In this document: piece after piece, positions 35,201-44,609 of the stretch
Numbering within the stretch: the first letter of the stretch is position 1
Layout of the letters: every line of letters starts with the position of its first letter
Translations under genes and position numbers: made by a program
Origin: Methylobacterium durans
Lineage (GTDB): Bacteria; Pseudomonadota; Alphaproteobacteria; Rhizobiales; Beijerinckiaceae
Assembly: GCF_003173715.1 (NCBI RefSeq)
Contig: NZ_CP029550.1
Location: 2,232,001-2,296,000 of the forward strand
Reading direction: 5' to 3'
Length of the DNA: 64,000 nt
The notes under the pieces: generated by a model
What the model was told of the DNA's origin: nothing
The model's database searches: none
Seen by the model: only the letters and a program-made list of their open reading frames with translations

Positions 35201-35741
35201 CGGCGCGGAGCTCGCCGCCGCCCAGCGCAAGGCCGCCGAGGCGGAGCTGCAGGCAACCGCCCGGCACTGGGCGGTTCTCAAGCTCGCGAGCCTGCTCCTC
35301 GGCTCCGCGATCGGTCGTCACCGGGCAGGCCAGCAGGACCCGCTCCTGACCCGTGCCGGGGCGCTGTTCTCGGGGCTCACGGGAGGGGCCTTCGCGGGGC
35401 TCGCCCAGGAATACGACGAGGCCGACAGGCCCTGCATCGTGGGCCGGCGCGCCTCGGGCGAGACAGTCCACGTCTCGGGCCTCAGCGAGGGCACCCGCGA
35501 TCAGCTCTACCTCGCCCTGCGCCTCGCCCATCTCGAGGATTACGCCGCCCGCAACGAGCCCGCGCCCTTCGTCGGCGACGACCTCTTCCTCACCTTCGAC
35601 GATGCGCGCACCGCCCACGGCCTGGAGGCGCTCGCCGCGATCGGCGGGACCATCCAGCCGATCCTGTTCACGCATCACCGGCACGTCGCCGAGATCGCGC
35701 GGGCGAGGCTCGGGGACGCGGTCGACGTCCTGGACCTCTGA
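32280..35741 (+). CDS. SbcC/Rad50-like ATPase (YhaN type), two frameshifts as read
   Basis: About 1150 residues when the frames are joined. It starts MRLLALDLERYGPFTGRRV, then Walker A (GPNEAGKSS), long coiled-coil arms, the signature HVSGLSEGTRDQLYLALRLA and Walker B (FVGDDLFLTFDDAR). It partners the SbcD-like nuclease 24 nt upstream. Two shifts break it: GGGCC at 32372-32376 needs one extra C, which restores the Walker A motif, and GGGGCC at 33513-33518 shows a net one-base gain or two-base loss. Both breaks fall inside conserved or coiled-coil sequence that continues normally afterwards, so sequencing errors are more likely than a dead gene. Confidence 0.8.
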
Positions 35742-35837
35742 GAGACACGCCGCTCTCGCCGGTCCGGGGATGGGGCACCGTCCCGGGACGCGCGAAGCGT
35801 CGGCGGACGGTGTTCGGGGACCCATGCCGGCCTCGCC

Positions 35838-36691
35838 TCACCTCCGCGCCCGCCAGAGCCGGCCGCGGGCCCGCTCGGGGCCCGACGCCTCGCGTTCGAG
35901 CCCGTAATGCTCCGCGAGCCGCCCGAGGGCGATGCGGGCGACGACCTTCGCCGAGCGGGCCGGCCAGCGCCGCTCCGCCTCGATCCGCTCCAAGCCCTTG
36001 AGGTGCCCGCACAGGTCGATCAGGAGGCCGGCCAGATCGCCCCCCACCGCGTCGAGGGCGGCGCGCACCCGGGCCAGTGCGCCGACCACCCGGTCGGAGG
36101 CCGCGGCGGGGTCGCTCGGCCCGCAGCCATCGACCCGCGGCAGGGTCCAGTCCGTCCCCATCCGCGGCATCATCCGCGCCGCCTCCAGATCCCGGCGCAG
36201 GCGCTCGCCCGCCTCGAAGCAGGCGCCATCGATGAGCGGAGCCCCGTCGCGCCCCCGCCGCCGGGCCATCCAGGCGAGCGGACTCTCGGAGGCGTCGCGC
36301 AGGCGCCCCTCGGCGCCCCGCTCGCCCGCTTCCTCCAGGTCGAGGTGCTGGGCGAGGAAGGCCGCGCCCTCGCTGTGCCCGGGAGCCGCGCCGCGCCGCA
36401 GCCGGGCTCGGCCCGCCTCGCTGATGGTGAGCCGGGCGCGCGGACCCGGCTCGCGCAGGGCGAGATCGGCCGCGACGAGGGCCTCGCCGGCCTCCGCGGC
36501 GAAGCGGCCGTTGCCGACCGAGACGCCCGCGCCACCCCCCCGCAGGATCAGGCGCTCGCCCTCGATCGGGTCGGGAAACGCGTAGGCGCCGTTCCCGGCG
36601 AGCGCCGAGAGGAGGCGTGCGGCCTCCGCTCCAGCCGGGGAAACGCTACGCGCTCGGCCGCGGGACGGGATGATCGGTCAACAATGTTCAT
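35838..36691 (-). CDS. DUF6456 protein, one frameshift as read
   Basis: About 285 residues. The C-terminal half (from MARRRGRDGAPLIDG) is the DUF6456 domain found in Rhizobiales, with Asp/Arg-rich helices and the LLIDLCGHLKGLERIEAERR segment. The N-terminal half (RLLSALAGNGAYAF...) reads on in the same frame, but that frame has no start codon. An ATG at 36691 opens MNIVDRSSRPAAERVAF one frame away, and adding one base at the GGGG run 36637-36640 joins the two. The function is unknown; a DNA-binding or cell-cycle role has been guessed for the family. It converges on the SbcC-like gene. Confidence 0.7.
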
Positions 36692-36791
36692 GTTTTGTTC
36701 CGATACGCCTGCGGCAAAGTTGTCCGCTCACACCTGACGTATCGGAAAATGATCCTAGTGCAAGTCTTGACAGCTCCTGCCCTGTGGAGCG

Positions 36792-37043
36792 TCACGCTAC
36801 CGGCTTGCGTTGCGGGGCCTGCTTGAGCACCTGCGCGATCTCCTCCTCGCTCTTGCCCCGCACAGCGTAGCCCATACTCTCGAACCGCTCGATCAGGGCG
36901 TCGCTGTCCGCCGCATTCCGGGCGGCCCACTCGGCGAGCAGCGCGTTGACGCGCCCGATCTGATCGGCGGGGGGCTTGTCCGGATCGACGAGGGGCGGAT
37001 CGGCCGGATCCGCGTTCGGATCCTTCGGCGGCGTGTCGCTCAT
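36792..37043 (-). CDS. small hypothetical protein
   Basis: An 83-residue protein. The ATG at 37043 has GGAGG 4 nt upstream. The first 35 residues are Pro/Asp-rich and disordered; the rest is helical (VNALLAEWAARNAADSDALI and IAQVLKQAP). No membrane segment, signal or cysteine is present. The family is not recognised. It is on the same strand as DUF6456, about 100 nt upstream of it, and may share its transcript. Confidence 0.55.
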   Translation of the reverse strand: MSDTPPKDPNADPADPPLVDPDKPPADQIGRVNALLAEWAARNAADSDALIERFESMGYAVRGKSEEEIAQVLKQAPQRKPVA

Positions 37044-37194
37044 GCGGCCTCCGGGAGGCCGGCGATGCAACCTTGAGCGCGGCCCATCCTGCATAATGGC
37101 ACAGGGTCCGCGCGCGTTCCGTCAGGCCGCCGAACCGGGTCCGCTTCCGCACGACGAATCTCGGGCGGATGCCGCGGGGCATCGACGAAGGTCC

Positions 37195-37212
37195 GGCCCC
37201 CGCACGGGGGCC
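37195..37212 (-). terminator. possible mucR terminator hairpin
   Basis: GGCCCCCG and CGGGGGCC form a perfect 8-bp stem with a 2-nt spacer, extended by GGTCTGG/CCGGACC outside it, 43 nt after the mucR stop. There is no T-run on either strand. Confidence 0.45.
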
Positions 37213-37254
37213 GAAGGGCCAGACCTTTCAGCGTCAGGGACGGTCCGGCGCCGC

Positions 37255-37692
37255 TCAGGCAGCCTCGTCGTAGCCGCCGGGACGGGTCTGGCCGAGGCCG
37301 ATCGCCTTGGCGAGGTCGGAGCGGGCCTTGGCGTAGTTCGGGGCCACCATCGGGTAGTCGGGCGGCAGGCCCCAGCGGGCGCGGTACTGCTCGGGGCTGA
37401 GATCGTACTTGGCGCGCAGGTGCCGCTTCAGCGACTTGAAGGTGCGCCCGTCCTCCAGGCAGACGATGTGGTCCGGCGTGACCGACTTCTTGATCGGAAC
37501 CGCGGGCTGCAGCGGCGTGGCGGAGACCGCCTTGGCCTCCGGCTGGCCGTTGCCGACCTGAAGGAGAGCGGTGTGGATGCGGCCGATGAGTTGCGGCAGC
37601 TCGCCCGGGGGGACGGGGTTGTTGCTCACGTAGGCCGACACGATGTCGGCGGCCAGCTCGACGTAGTCGACCGGGGTGTCTGTCTCGTTCAT
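37255..37692 (-). CDS. mucR: MucR/Ros-family transcriptional regulator with a degenerate zinc site
   Basis: A 145-residue protein starting at the ATG at 37692 (AAGGGAA upstream). The first 65 residues mediate oligomerisation in this family. The DNA-binding part (70-130) is [20 protein letters not shown] then [16 protein letters not shown], typical of MucR. In Brucella MucR the metal ligands are CxxC and HxxxxH; here the first Cys (78) and first His (91) remain, but the second Cys is Asp81 and the second His is replaced around Lys95-Tyr96. Such zinc-poor members exist and can still bind AT-rich DNA. It regulates exopolysaccharide, motility and cell-cycle genes in relatives. An AT-rich region upstream may be its own target. 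Confidence 0.88.
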   Translation of the reverse strand: MNETDTPVDYVELAADIVSAYVSNNPVPPGELPQLIGRIHTALLQVGNGQPEAKAVSATPLQPAVPIKKSVTPDHIVCLEDGRTFKSLKRHLRAKYDLSPEQYRARWGLPPDYPMVAPNYAKARSDLAKAIGLGQTRPGGYDEAA

Positions 37693-38176
37693 GATCGGAA
37701 ATGTTCCCTTGGCGCGGTGCGGGCACCGGTGCGGGGCGGCGTCGACCGCTAGGTGACCATGGCCCCGCTTTCTGCGAACTGCTTCGCTCGCAGTGGTTGT
37801 CGTCCCGCTCTTGCTCTCGAAATGTGATGGCCCCACCCACCACAACTTCTCTCTATGCTATTCAAGTCTCAGTCGCAAGACAGAGCGGCCATGCGCGGAT
37901 ACGTGATCTCAACTTTCCTGCAGGATAGTTCAATTTGACAGCATTGTCCGGTGCTTAGCGCGTCGGGCCCTGCTGGCCGGTCCGATGCCCCGTCCGGGCG
38001 CCGGCGGCGCGACCGGTGCGCCGTTCCTGTCCCGGCCCGATCCCTTCTCAGCTCTCCTCTCCGATCCCTTCCCGGATCCTTGGCCCTATCCCTTGCCGAT
38101 TACCTCCCGGCGCGGCACATGCACCCCGTCCGGTGGCCGGCCACCGCGTCCCGCTCTTCTCGCTCAGGTGTCCGCC
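37693..38176. other. AT-rich divergent promoter region of mucR and ptrB
   Basis: About 480 nt lie between divergent genes. The stretch 37840-37940 is clearly less GC-rich than the rest of the window and contains T-rich steps of the kind MucR binds. TTGACA at 37935-37940 could be a -35 box for the rightward gene, though no good -10 follows at 17 nt. The 38000-38170 part is CCGATCCC-rich and has no gene. Confidence 0.45.
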
Positions 38177-40330
38177 ATGGCGTCCGACAGCACGTTCCCG
38201 ACCACCCGCCCCGAGGCGCCCGCGGCCGAGCGCCGCCCGCACGGCTTCACGGTGCACGGGCGCGCGCTCACGGACGATTACGCTTGGCTGAAGGCCGAGA
38301 ACTGGCGCGAGGTCCTGAAGGACCCGGCCGCCCTGCCCGCCGACATCCGAGCCTGCCTAGAGGCCGAGAACGCCTATGCCGAGGCGATGCTCGGCGAGGT
38401 CTCGGACCTGCGCCGGACCCTGGTCGCGGAGATGCGCGGCCGCATCAAGGAGGACGAGAGCGGCGTGCCCGAGCCGGACGGGCCCTTCGCCTACTACACG
38501 CGCCACCGCGAGGGCGGGCAGCACCCCCTCGTCTGCCGGCGCCCGCGCAGCCTCCTCGTCCTGACGGGGACCGCCTCCGAGACGGTCCACGAGGACGGGC
38601 GGGAGACCGGCGAGACGATCCTCCTCGACGGCGACCGGGAGGGCGAGGGCCTGCCCTTCTTCGAGCTCGCCGCCGCGGTCCACTCGGACGATCACGGACG
38701 GCTCGCCTGGAGCGCCGACATCAAGGGCTCGGAACTCTACACGATCCGTGTGCGCGATCTCGCGACCGATCAGGATCTCGACGACCGCGTCGAGGCGACC
38801 TCCGGCGAGGCGGTCTGGGCGGCGGACGGCGCCTCCTTCTACTACGTCGGCGTCGACGCGAACCACCGTCCGGCCCGCGTCCTGCACCACAGCCTCGGCA
38901 CCCCGCAGGAGAGTGACGCGATCATCTACGAGGAGTCCGATTCGGGATACTTCGTGCATATCGGAACGACGCAATCGAAGGCCTATCTGACCATCACGGC
39001 GAGCGACCACGAGACCTCGGAGGTCCGCCTGATCGACCGGGCCGCTCCGGCCGCGGCACCGATCCTCGTCGAGCCGCGCACGCCGCTGCTGATCTACTCG
39101 GTGGAGCATTGGGGCCAGCACCTCTTCATCCTGACGAACGCCGACGGGGCCGAGGACTTCAAGATCGCGACGACACGCCTCGACGCGCCGGGCCGCGCGA
39201 ACTGGCGCGACCTGATCCCGCACCGGGCGGGGGTGATGATCCGCCACCAGCACGTCATCGGCGGCCACCTCGTGCGGCTCGAGATCGAGAACGCCCGGCC
39301 CCGCATCATCGTGCGCGACATGCAGGGCCAGGAGCATGCGGTGGCCTTCGCGGAGGAGGCCTACTCGCTCGGCCTCCAGCCCGGCCACGAGTTCGAGACG
39401 GCGGTGATCCGCTTCACCTATTCCTCGATGACGACGCCCGCCGAGACCTACGATTACGATTGCGTCACCCGCGCCCGGCAATTGCGCAAGCGCCAGGAGG
39501 TGCCGAGTGGCCACGACCCGGCGGCCTACGTGACGCGGCGCGTCTTCGCCACCGCTCCGGACGGCGAGCAGGTGCCGATCTCGCTCCTGCACCGGCGCGA
39601 CCTTCCCCTCGACGGCACCGCGCCGCTCCTCCTCTACGGCTACGGCTCCTACGGCACGCTGATGCCGGCCTCCTTCCGGACGAACCTGCTGTCCCTCGTC
39701 GACCGCGGCTTCGTCTATGCCATCGCCCATATCCGCGGCGGCACCGAGAAGGGCTGGCGCTGGTACCTCGACGGCAAGCGCGAGAAGAAACCGAACACCT
39801 TCAGCGACTTCGTCGCCTGCGCCCGGGCGCTCGCGGCCGAGGGCTACACGGCGGAGGGGCGGATCGTGGCGCATGGCGGCAGCGCGGGCGGCATGCTGAT
39901 GGGGGCGGTGGCGAACCTCGCGCCGGAGCTGTTCTCCGGCATCATCGCCGACGTGCCCTTCGTCGACGTGCTCAACACGATGCTCGACGGCGACCTCCCG
40001 CTGACCCCACCGGAATGGCCCGAATGGGGCAACCCGGGCGAGAGCGAGGCGGCCTTCACGACGATCCTGTCCTATTCACCCTACGACAACGTGGGGGCCA
40101 AGACCTACCCCGCCATTCTGGCGCTCGCCGGCCTCACCGACCCGCGCGTCACCTACTGGGAGCCCGCCAAATGGGTCGCTCGGCTGCGCGCCACCATGAC
40201 GGGGGGCGGACCGGTGCTGATGCGCACCAACATGGAGGCCGGCCACGGCGGCGCTGCCGGCCGCTTCGACCGCCTGGAGGAGGTTGGCTTGATCTACGCC
40301 TTCGCCTTGCTGGCGGTCGGGCGGGCGTGA
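38177..40330 (+). CDS. ptrB: oligopeptidase B, S9 prolyl oligopeptidase family
   Basis: A 717-residue protein, close to the family's usual length. The ATG at 38177 has AGGTG upstream; 64 in-frame residues before it are Pro-rich filler. The N-terminal 400 residues form the beta-propeller cap and the C-terminal 300 the alpha/beta-hydrolase. The catalytic triad reads Ser569 (HGGSAGGML), Asp655 (TDPRVTYWEP) and His690 (AGHGGAAGRFD). Glu/Asp residues in the loop before the active site fit the trypsin-like P1 specificity for Lys/Arg of oligopeptidase B. It has no signal peptide, so it should act on small peptides in the cytoplasm. Confidence 0.92.
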   Translation: MASDSTFPTTRPEAPAAERRPHGFTVHGRALTDDYAWLKAENWREVLKDPAALPADIRACLEAENAYAEAMLGEVSDLRRTLVAEMRGRIKEDESGVPEPDGPFAYYTRHREGGQHPLVCRRPRSLLVLTGTASETVHEDGRETGETILLDGDREGEGLPFFELAAAVHSDDHGRLAWSADIKGSELYTIRVRDLATDQDLDDRVEATSGEAVWAADGASFYYVGVDANHRPARVLHHSLGTPQESDAIIYEESDSGYFVHIGTTQSKAYLTITASDHETSEVRLIDRAAPAAAPILVEPRTPLLIYSVEHWGQHLFILTNADGAEDFKIATTRLDAPGRANWRDLIPHRAGVMIRHQHVIGGHLVRLEIENARPRIIVRDMQGQEHAVAFAEEAYSLGLQPGHEFETAVIRFTYSSMTTPAETYDYDCVTRARQLRKRQEVPSGHDPAAYVTRRVFATAPDGEQVPISLLHRRDLPLDGTAPLLLYGYGSYGTLMPASFRTNLLSLVDRGFVYAIAHIRGGTEKGWRWYLDGKREKKPNTFSDFVACARALAAEGYTAEGRIVAHGGSAGGMLMGAVANLAPELFSGIIADVPFVDVLNTMLDGDLPLTPPEWPEWGNPGESEAAFTTILSYSPYDNVGAKTYPAILALAGLTDPRVTYWEPAKWVARLRATMTGGGPVLMRTNMEAGHGGAAGRFDRLEEVGLIYAFALLAVGRA

Positions 40331-40402
40331 GGACGCCGCCCTGCGGGAGCGCCGCCGTCCGCGTCGAGAGGGCCCGCGGCAACGAAAGCACTCATGTCGG
40401 GC

Positions 40403-43400
40403 TCATGGCTGCGCGGCCGGCGGCCTGATGTCGAGGGGCGGCTCGGGCGGCGGTGCCGGTCCTTCGGCGTCGCTACGGGCGCGTCGGGCCGCCTCTTCGG
40501 CCTCGCGGGCGCGGGCTTGGCGCGCCGCCTCCTCGGCCGCGGCCTGCTGCGCGCGAAGCCTCGCCTGACGCGCCGCCTCCTCGACCGCGGCCTTGTCGGC
40601 GGCGGCCTTCTCCGCCGCTGCCCGGTCGGCCGCAGCCTTCACCGCGGCGCGGGCCCGGTCCATCTCGATACGGGCGCGGCGGCGCTGGCGCTCGGTCTGA
40701 TCGGCCTCGAAAAGCTCGATCTTCTCAAGCTCCCGCTGCAGCACGACCGCGGCGAGCCCGTTCGAGAGGCCGCCGACATCGAGGGTGCGCTCGGGCGCGG
40801 TGAGCGGACCGGCGAAGCCGAGCTGGACTGTCAGGGCGCCCCCGGTCCAGCCCTTGGGCATCTCGCCGCCCGTGAGCGCGCCGCGGGCGTCGAGCCGGAG
40901 GTCGCGCAGATCGAGGCCGAGCGTCCCGCGCCAGCGGGCGGCGCCGAGATCGAGGTCGAGGGGCCCGGCCCTCAGCACGCCGCCGATGAGGGTGGCGGGC
41001 GCGGAGATCGGCCCGCGGCTGCGGGCCGGGGCGGCGGAGAACTCCTCCGCGACGATCGCCAGCAGGTGGCCCTCGCGCAGGGGATCGTCCTCGGCGAGCG
41101 CCCGCGCGAGGGCGCGGCCGACGGCGCCGGGATCCGCCCGCGGCGCCATGATGTCGGCGAGCCGCACCTCGCCGCTGCCCGAGAGATTGCCGACGAGCGC
41201 CTCCGGGCTGTCGCCGCTGGTGCCGAAGCGGAGCGTAGCGCCGACGCGCCCCTGGATCGCGCTGTCGGGCAGGAGCCCCTTGAGCGCGGCGGCGTCGAGG
41301 CTGCCCTCGCCCGAGATCGCGGCGGCCTGTCCGTGCCGCGACAGCGTCGCGGAGGCGGCGAGCCGCCCCCGCGAGCTGGCCCGTCAGGTCGCGCAGGCTC
41401 AGCACCCCGTCGTCGAGGTCGAGCCTGAAAGCTGTGCCCGTCGCGGTGAGCCCTCGCCCGAGATCGAGTGCCTCGACCCGCAGGTCGATGGCGGTTCGCG
41501 GCGCCTTCGCCGGGGGCGGCGCGAAGGGGCGGCTCGACCAGCCACCCTCGGCCGTGCGCTCCGGCCGCCCGCCCTGCGGCATCACGAGGAGCCCGGCGAG
41601 GCTCGGCAGGGAGAGCCGGGCGAGCCGCGCCGTGCCGGAGATCTCCCCCTCCGGCGCCCGCGTCAGCTCGGCACTCACCGTGCTGCCCGCCGCCTGACCG
41701 ATGAGGCCGATGCGGGCGTCGCTGCCCGCCCGGCCGAACCCGATCGTGAGATCGGCCGGCCATGCTCCCGGACCGGCCGCTGCCGTCCCGAGGAGTGCGA
41801 GGACGGGGCCGAGATCGGCGGTCTCGACCCGCACCTCGCCGCGAGCGGGCGGGCCGACCTCGGGTGAGAGCACGACGGGCTGGCGGGTCGCGACGGTCAC
41901 GCCCGCGATCTGCCCCCGCCCTTCGACGCCGAGGTCGGTGCTGCCGGCAACCTGCCGTCCGGTCAGGGTGAGGGTCGCGGGCCGGTTCAGGGCCGCCTCG
42001 TCCTCGCGCCCGAACCAGAGGCCGGCCTTCGGCGTGCCGAGGGTTACGTCGAGGCTCTCGACATGCCCGGCCCGGCTGAGGAGCGAGGCGTCGAGGGTGC
42101 CGCCGCCGGCCCTGCCCTTCGCCACCGTGCGCAGGGCCTCCGCCTCGCCCGCCTGCCGCTCGGCCGTGACGTCGAGGTCGAGGGGTCCGGTGCGCAGGAA
42201 ATTCGGGATCAGCCGCGACTCCGCAACCCAGACCCGGTCGAGGAGCGCGAGCAGCGGTGCGGCGACGGGGGCGGTCACGCGCCCCGCGATCCGGCCCGAG
42301 CCGTTCGGCGCGATCTGCCCGGACAGCTTGGCGTTGGCGCCCGCGAGGTCGGTGACGTCGAGGCTGTCGACGACGAGACTCGCCCCGTCCGACTGGATGC
42401 TCGCCGCGATCGTGCCGTTGCCCGAATTCGGGCCGGCCGGCCCGTAGCGGACGTCGCGGGCCTGGACCGTCAGGCCGAGATCGTGCCCCTGCAGCCCCTC
42501 GAGCGCCCCGGTGAGGGAGGGCAGACCCGCGATGTCGATGCCCCGCGCCTTGATCTGCGCGTCGAAGCGTCCGCGGGTGCCGCCGCCGCCCGTCGTGTAG
42601 CGGGCGATGCCCGTCACCTGCGCGCCGCCGAGGTCGAGCCGGAGGTTGCGCAGGGAGAAGTCGGGGGCGGTGGCCGAGACGTCGGCGCTCGCCTGGATCG
42701 GCCGCCCGTCCATCACGGCGACGACCGGGCCGCCGAGGCCGAGCTTGCGCAGGTAGCGTCCGAGCCCGTCGGAGGAGGCTGCGCGGAGCGACACCTCCCC
42801 GTTGAAGCGGGGGCTCGGCTCCGTGTCGATCTCGCCGCTGGCCGCGAGCGCGGCGGCCCCGGGGGCTGTCGCCTGGAACCGGCGCAGGAGCAGGCCGCCG
42901 GTGCGGTCGAGTGTGCCGGCGAGGCGGACCCCCGTCCACTCGTCGAGGCCGAGCCCGAGCGTGTCGATGCCGAGATCGAGGTCGATCATCACGGGCAGCC
43001 CCCGTCCGCCTCTCGGCAGGCCCCGGGCGATCAGGGCCTGCCCGGTGCTCGACAGGAGGAAGGCGTCGAGATCGACCCGGCGCGCCTCCAGCGAGAGGCC
43101 GGCCCGCCACGCCCGGAGATCGATCTGGCCCGTGCCGGCGAGGCGGATCGCCTGGCCGCCCGGGTCGATCTCGGCGTTGACGCCCTCGAAGCGGACCCGC
43201 GGCCCCTGCGCGGTGAACTTGCCGCCGAGGCTGAAGGGCAGGTAGGCGCCGGCGACCTGGGCCGGCGGCCCGACGACGAGGCGGGCCGTGCCCTCCGCCT
43301 CGGGGACCAGCGGGCGCGGGCCGTCGCCCGCCGCGGCGAGACCGCCAGCGGGCGCGAAGGCGAGGCGCAGGTCGGCCTCGAAGCGGGGATGCGCGTCGCC

Positions 43401-44021
43401 GCCGCCCGAGAGCTTCACCATGACGCTGCCATCCGCGGCGGGCTCGCCGGTGGCGAGGCGGAACGGCACGCCGCCGCTCGCGCCCTCGACGCGCCAGGGC
43501 CCGACCAGGGAGGGAGCCTGCAGGCTCAGCGATTCGGCCTGGATCTGGTCGGTCCGGCCCGTCGCCGGCACGAACGTGGTCAGGAACAGCTGGCGGATGC
43601 GCAGGTCGTCGATAGCGAGGTCGCGCGCCCGCAGGGCCTCGGCGAAGTCCGCCGGCACGAGCAGGGCATCGCCCTCGCCGACGGGGAGCTTGATCTCGGC
43701 GCGCCGGATCTCGGTCTCAGTGAAGCGGATCTCGCCCTTGAGGAGGGGCGTCAGCGCGATCTCCGCGCTGACGAAGCGCGCATCGAGGGCGGGCTTGTCG
43801 GACTCCTCGCCGAGATGCAGCCGGTCGAGCCGCAGGCGTGGCGAGGGCAGGAGCCGCACCGCGACACGCCCTTCGCTGCGGGCCGGCAGGCCGAGCGAGC
43901 GGGCGATTGCCCCGTCGACGGCCGCGCGCTGGCCCTGCCAGTCGACGAAGGGCGGAACGGCGAGCGCCGCGACGAGGATCAGGATGACGGCGCCGGCAAG
44001 AGCGGTCAGGATATCACGCAC
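40403..44021 (-). CDS. AsmA-family protein, one frameshift as read
   Basis: About 1205 residues. It has an N-terminal membrane anchor (LTALAGAVILILVAALAV), then a long periplasmic beta-rich region with the AsmA-type repeats (for example LSLQAPSLVGPW, LDLGGAQVTGIARY) and a C-terminal Ala/Glu/Arg-rich coiled tail ending in Pro repeats. AsmA-like proteins are thought to form hydrophobic grooves that carry phospholipids between membranes. The CCCCC run at 41366-41370 breaks the frame with a net gain of one or loss of two; restoring two bases gives LAGGRLAASATL, the usual AsmA repeat pattern. Confidence 0.8.
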
Positions 44022-44186
44022 CGTTCTCGTTCCGCCTCACGTCCCGCTCCTGTGGCGGGTGCCCGAGGTGCACGCCAAGGCGACCGGCCTCGACCGTCCG
44101 GCCGTCCGCCCCGTGCCCCCCTCTGGACATAGCGTAGCGGAGCGGCGGCGCCCGTCCAATCCGGGCGGAGGTCCGGCGGCGCGATC

Positions 44187-44423
44187 TCAGCGCTTCGGCA
44201 CGACGATAGGTGCCGGCGTCGGAGCCTGCCGGAACGATTCGCTGCGGCGGATCTGCATGCGCGTGTTGGCCGTGTCGCTCTGCTGCTGCTGGCGCAGCTG
44301 CCGGTTCTGGCTCTGCTGTGAGAGGGAATTGTTGATGCTGTTGAGGTTCGAGCTCGGCAACCCCTGCGCGAGCGCTGGCGTGGCGATGGCGAGAGCGAGG
44401 AGGGCGAGGGGCGCGGCGCGCAT
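44187..44423 (-). CDS. small secreted Gln/Ser-rich protein
   Basis: A 78-residue protein with a clean signal peptide (residues 1-19, APLALLALAIATPALA). AGAGG lies 9 nt before the ATG at 44423; a start eight codons upstream is possible. The mature part is Gln, Asn, Ser and Arg rich (SINNSLSQQSQNRQLRQQQQ), so probably disordered, and ends in PAPIVVPKR. I do not recognise a family. Its 5' side runs into a 15-bp tandem repeat. Confidence 0.6.
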   Translation of the reverse strand: MRAAPLALLALAIATPALAQGLPSSNLNSINNSLSQQSQNRQLRQQQQSDTANTRMQIRRSESFRQAPTPAPIVVPKR

Positions 44424-44452
44424 GGCGGTGGGCCTCTGTTCGGTCATGGACT

Positions 44453-44517
44453 CGGGACTGGACCAATTGGGACTGGACGTTTCGGGACTGGACGGCTCGG
44501 GACCCGAAGACCCGGGA
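44453..44517. repeat. 15-bp tandem repeat upstream of uvrD
   Basis: Four units beginning (C/T)GGGAC at 44453, 44468, 44483 and 44498, plus a weaker fifth at 44513, keep an exact 15-nt period. The first three units read GGGACTGGAC plus five variable bases. On the minus strand each unit would code for SSPE-like pentapeptides ahead of the small secreted protein, but no start codon supports that. It lies in the divergent gap and may vary in copy number. Confidence 0.75.
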
Positions 44518-44609
44518 TCGATGTGACGACGCGGCAGCACGCGCGCAAGTTCCGGTTCTGCGGCCGCGGCGCCCTCGACGCCGTTCGCGTTTTGGTCCAG
44601 TGAGGGGCC

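Noticed and set aside
42063..44132. Long plus-strand open frame opposite the AsmA-like gene
   Set aside because: Shadow of the AsmA coding frame; composition is Arg/Ala/Glu filler.
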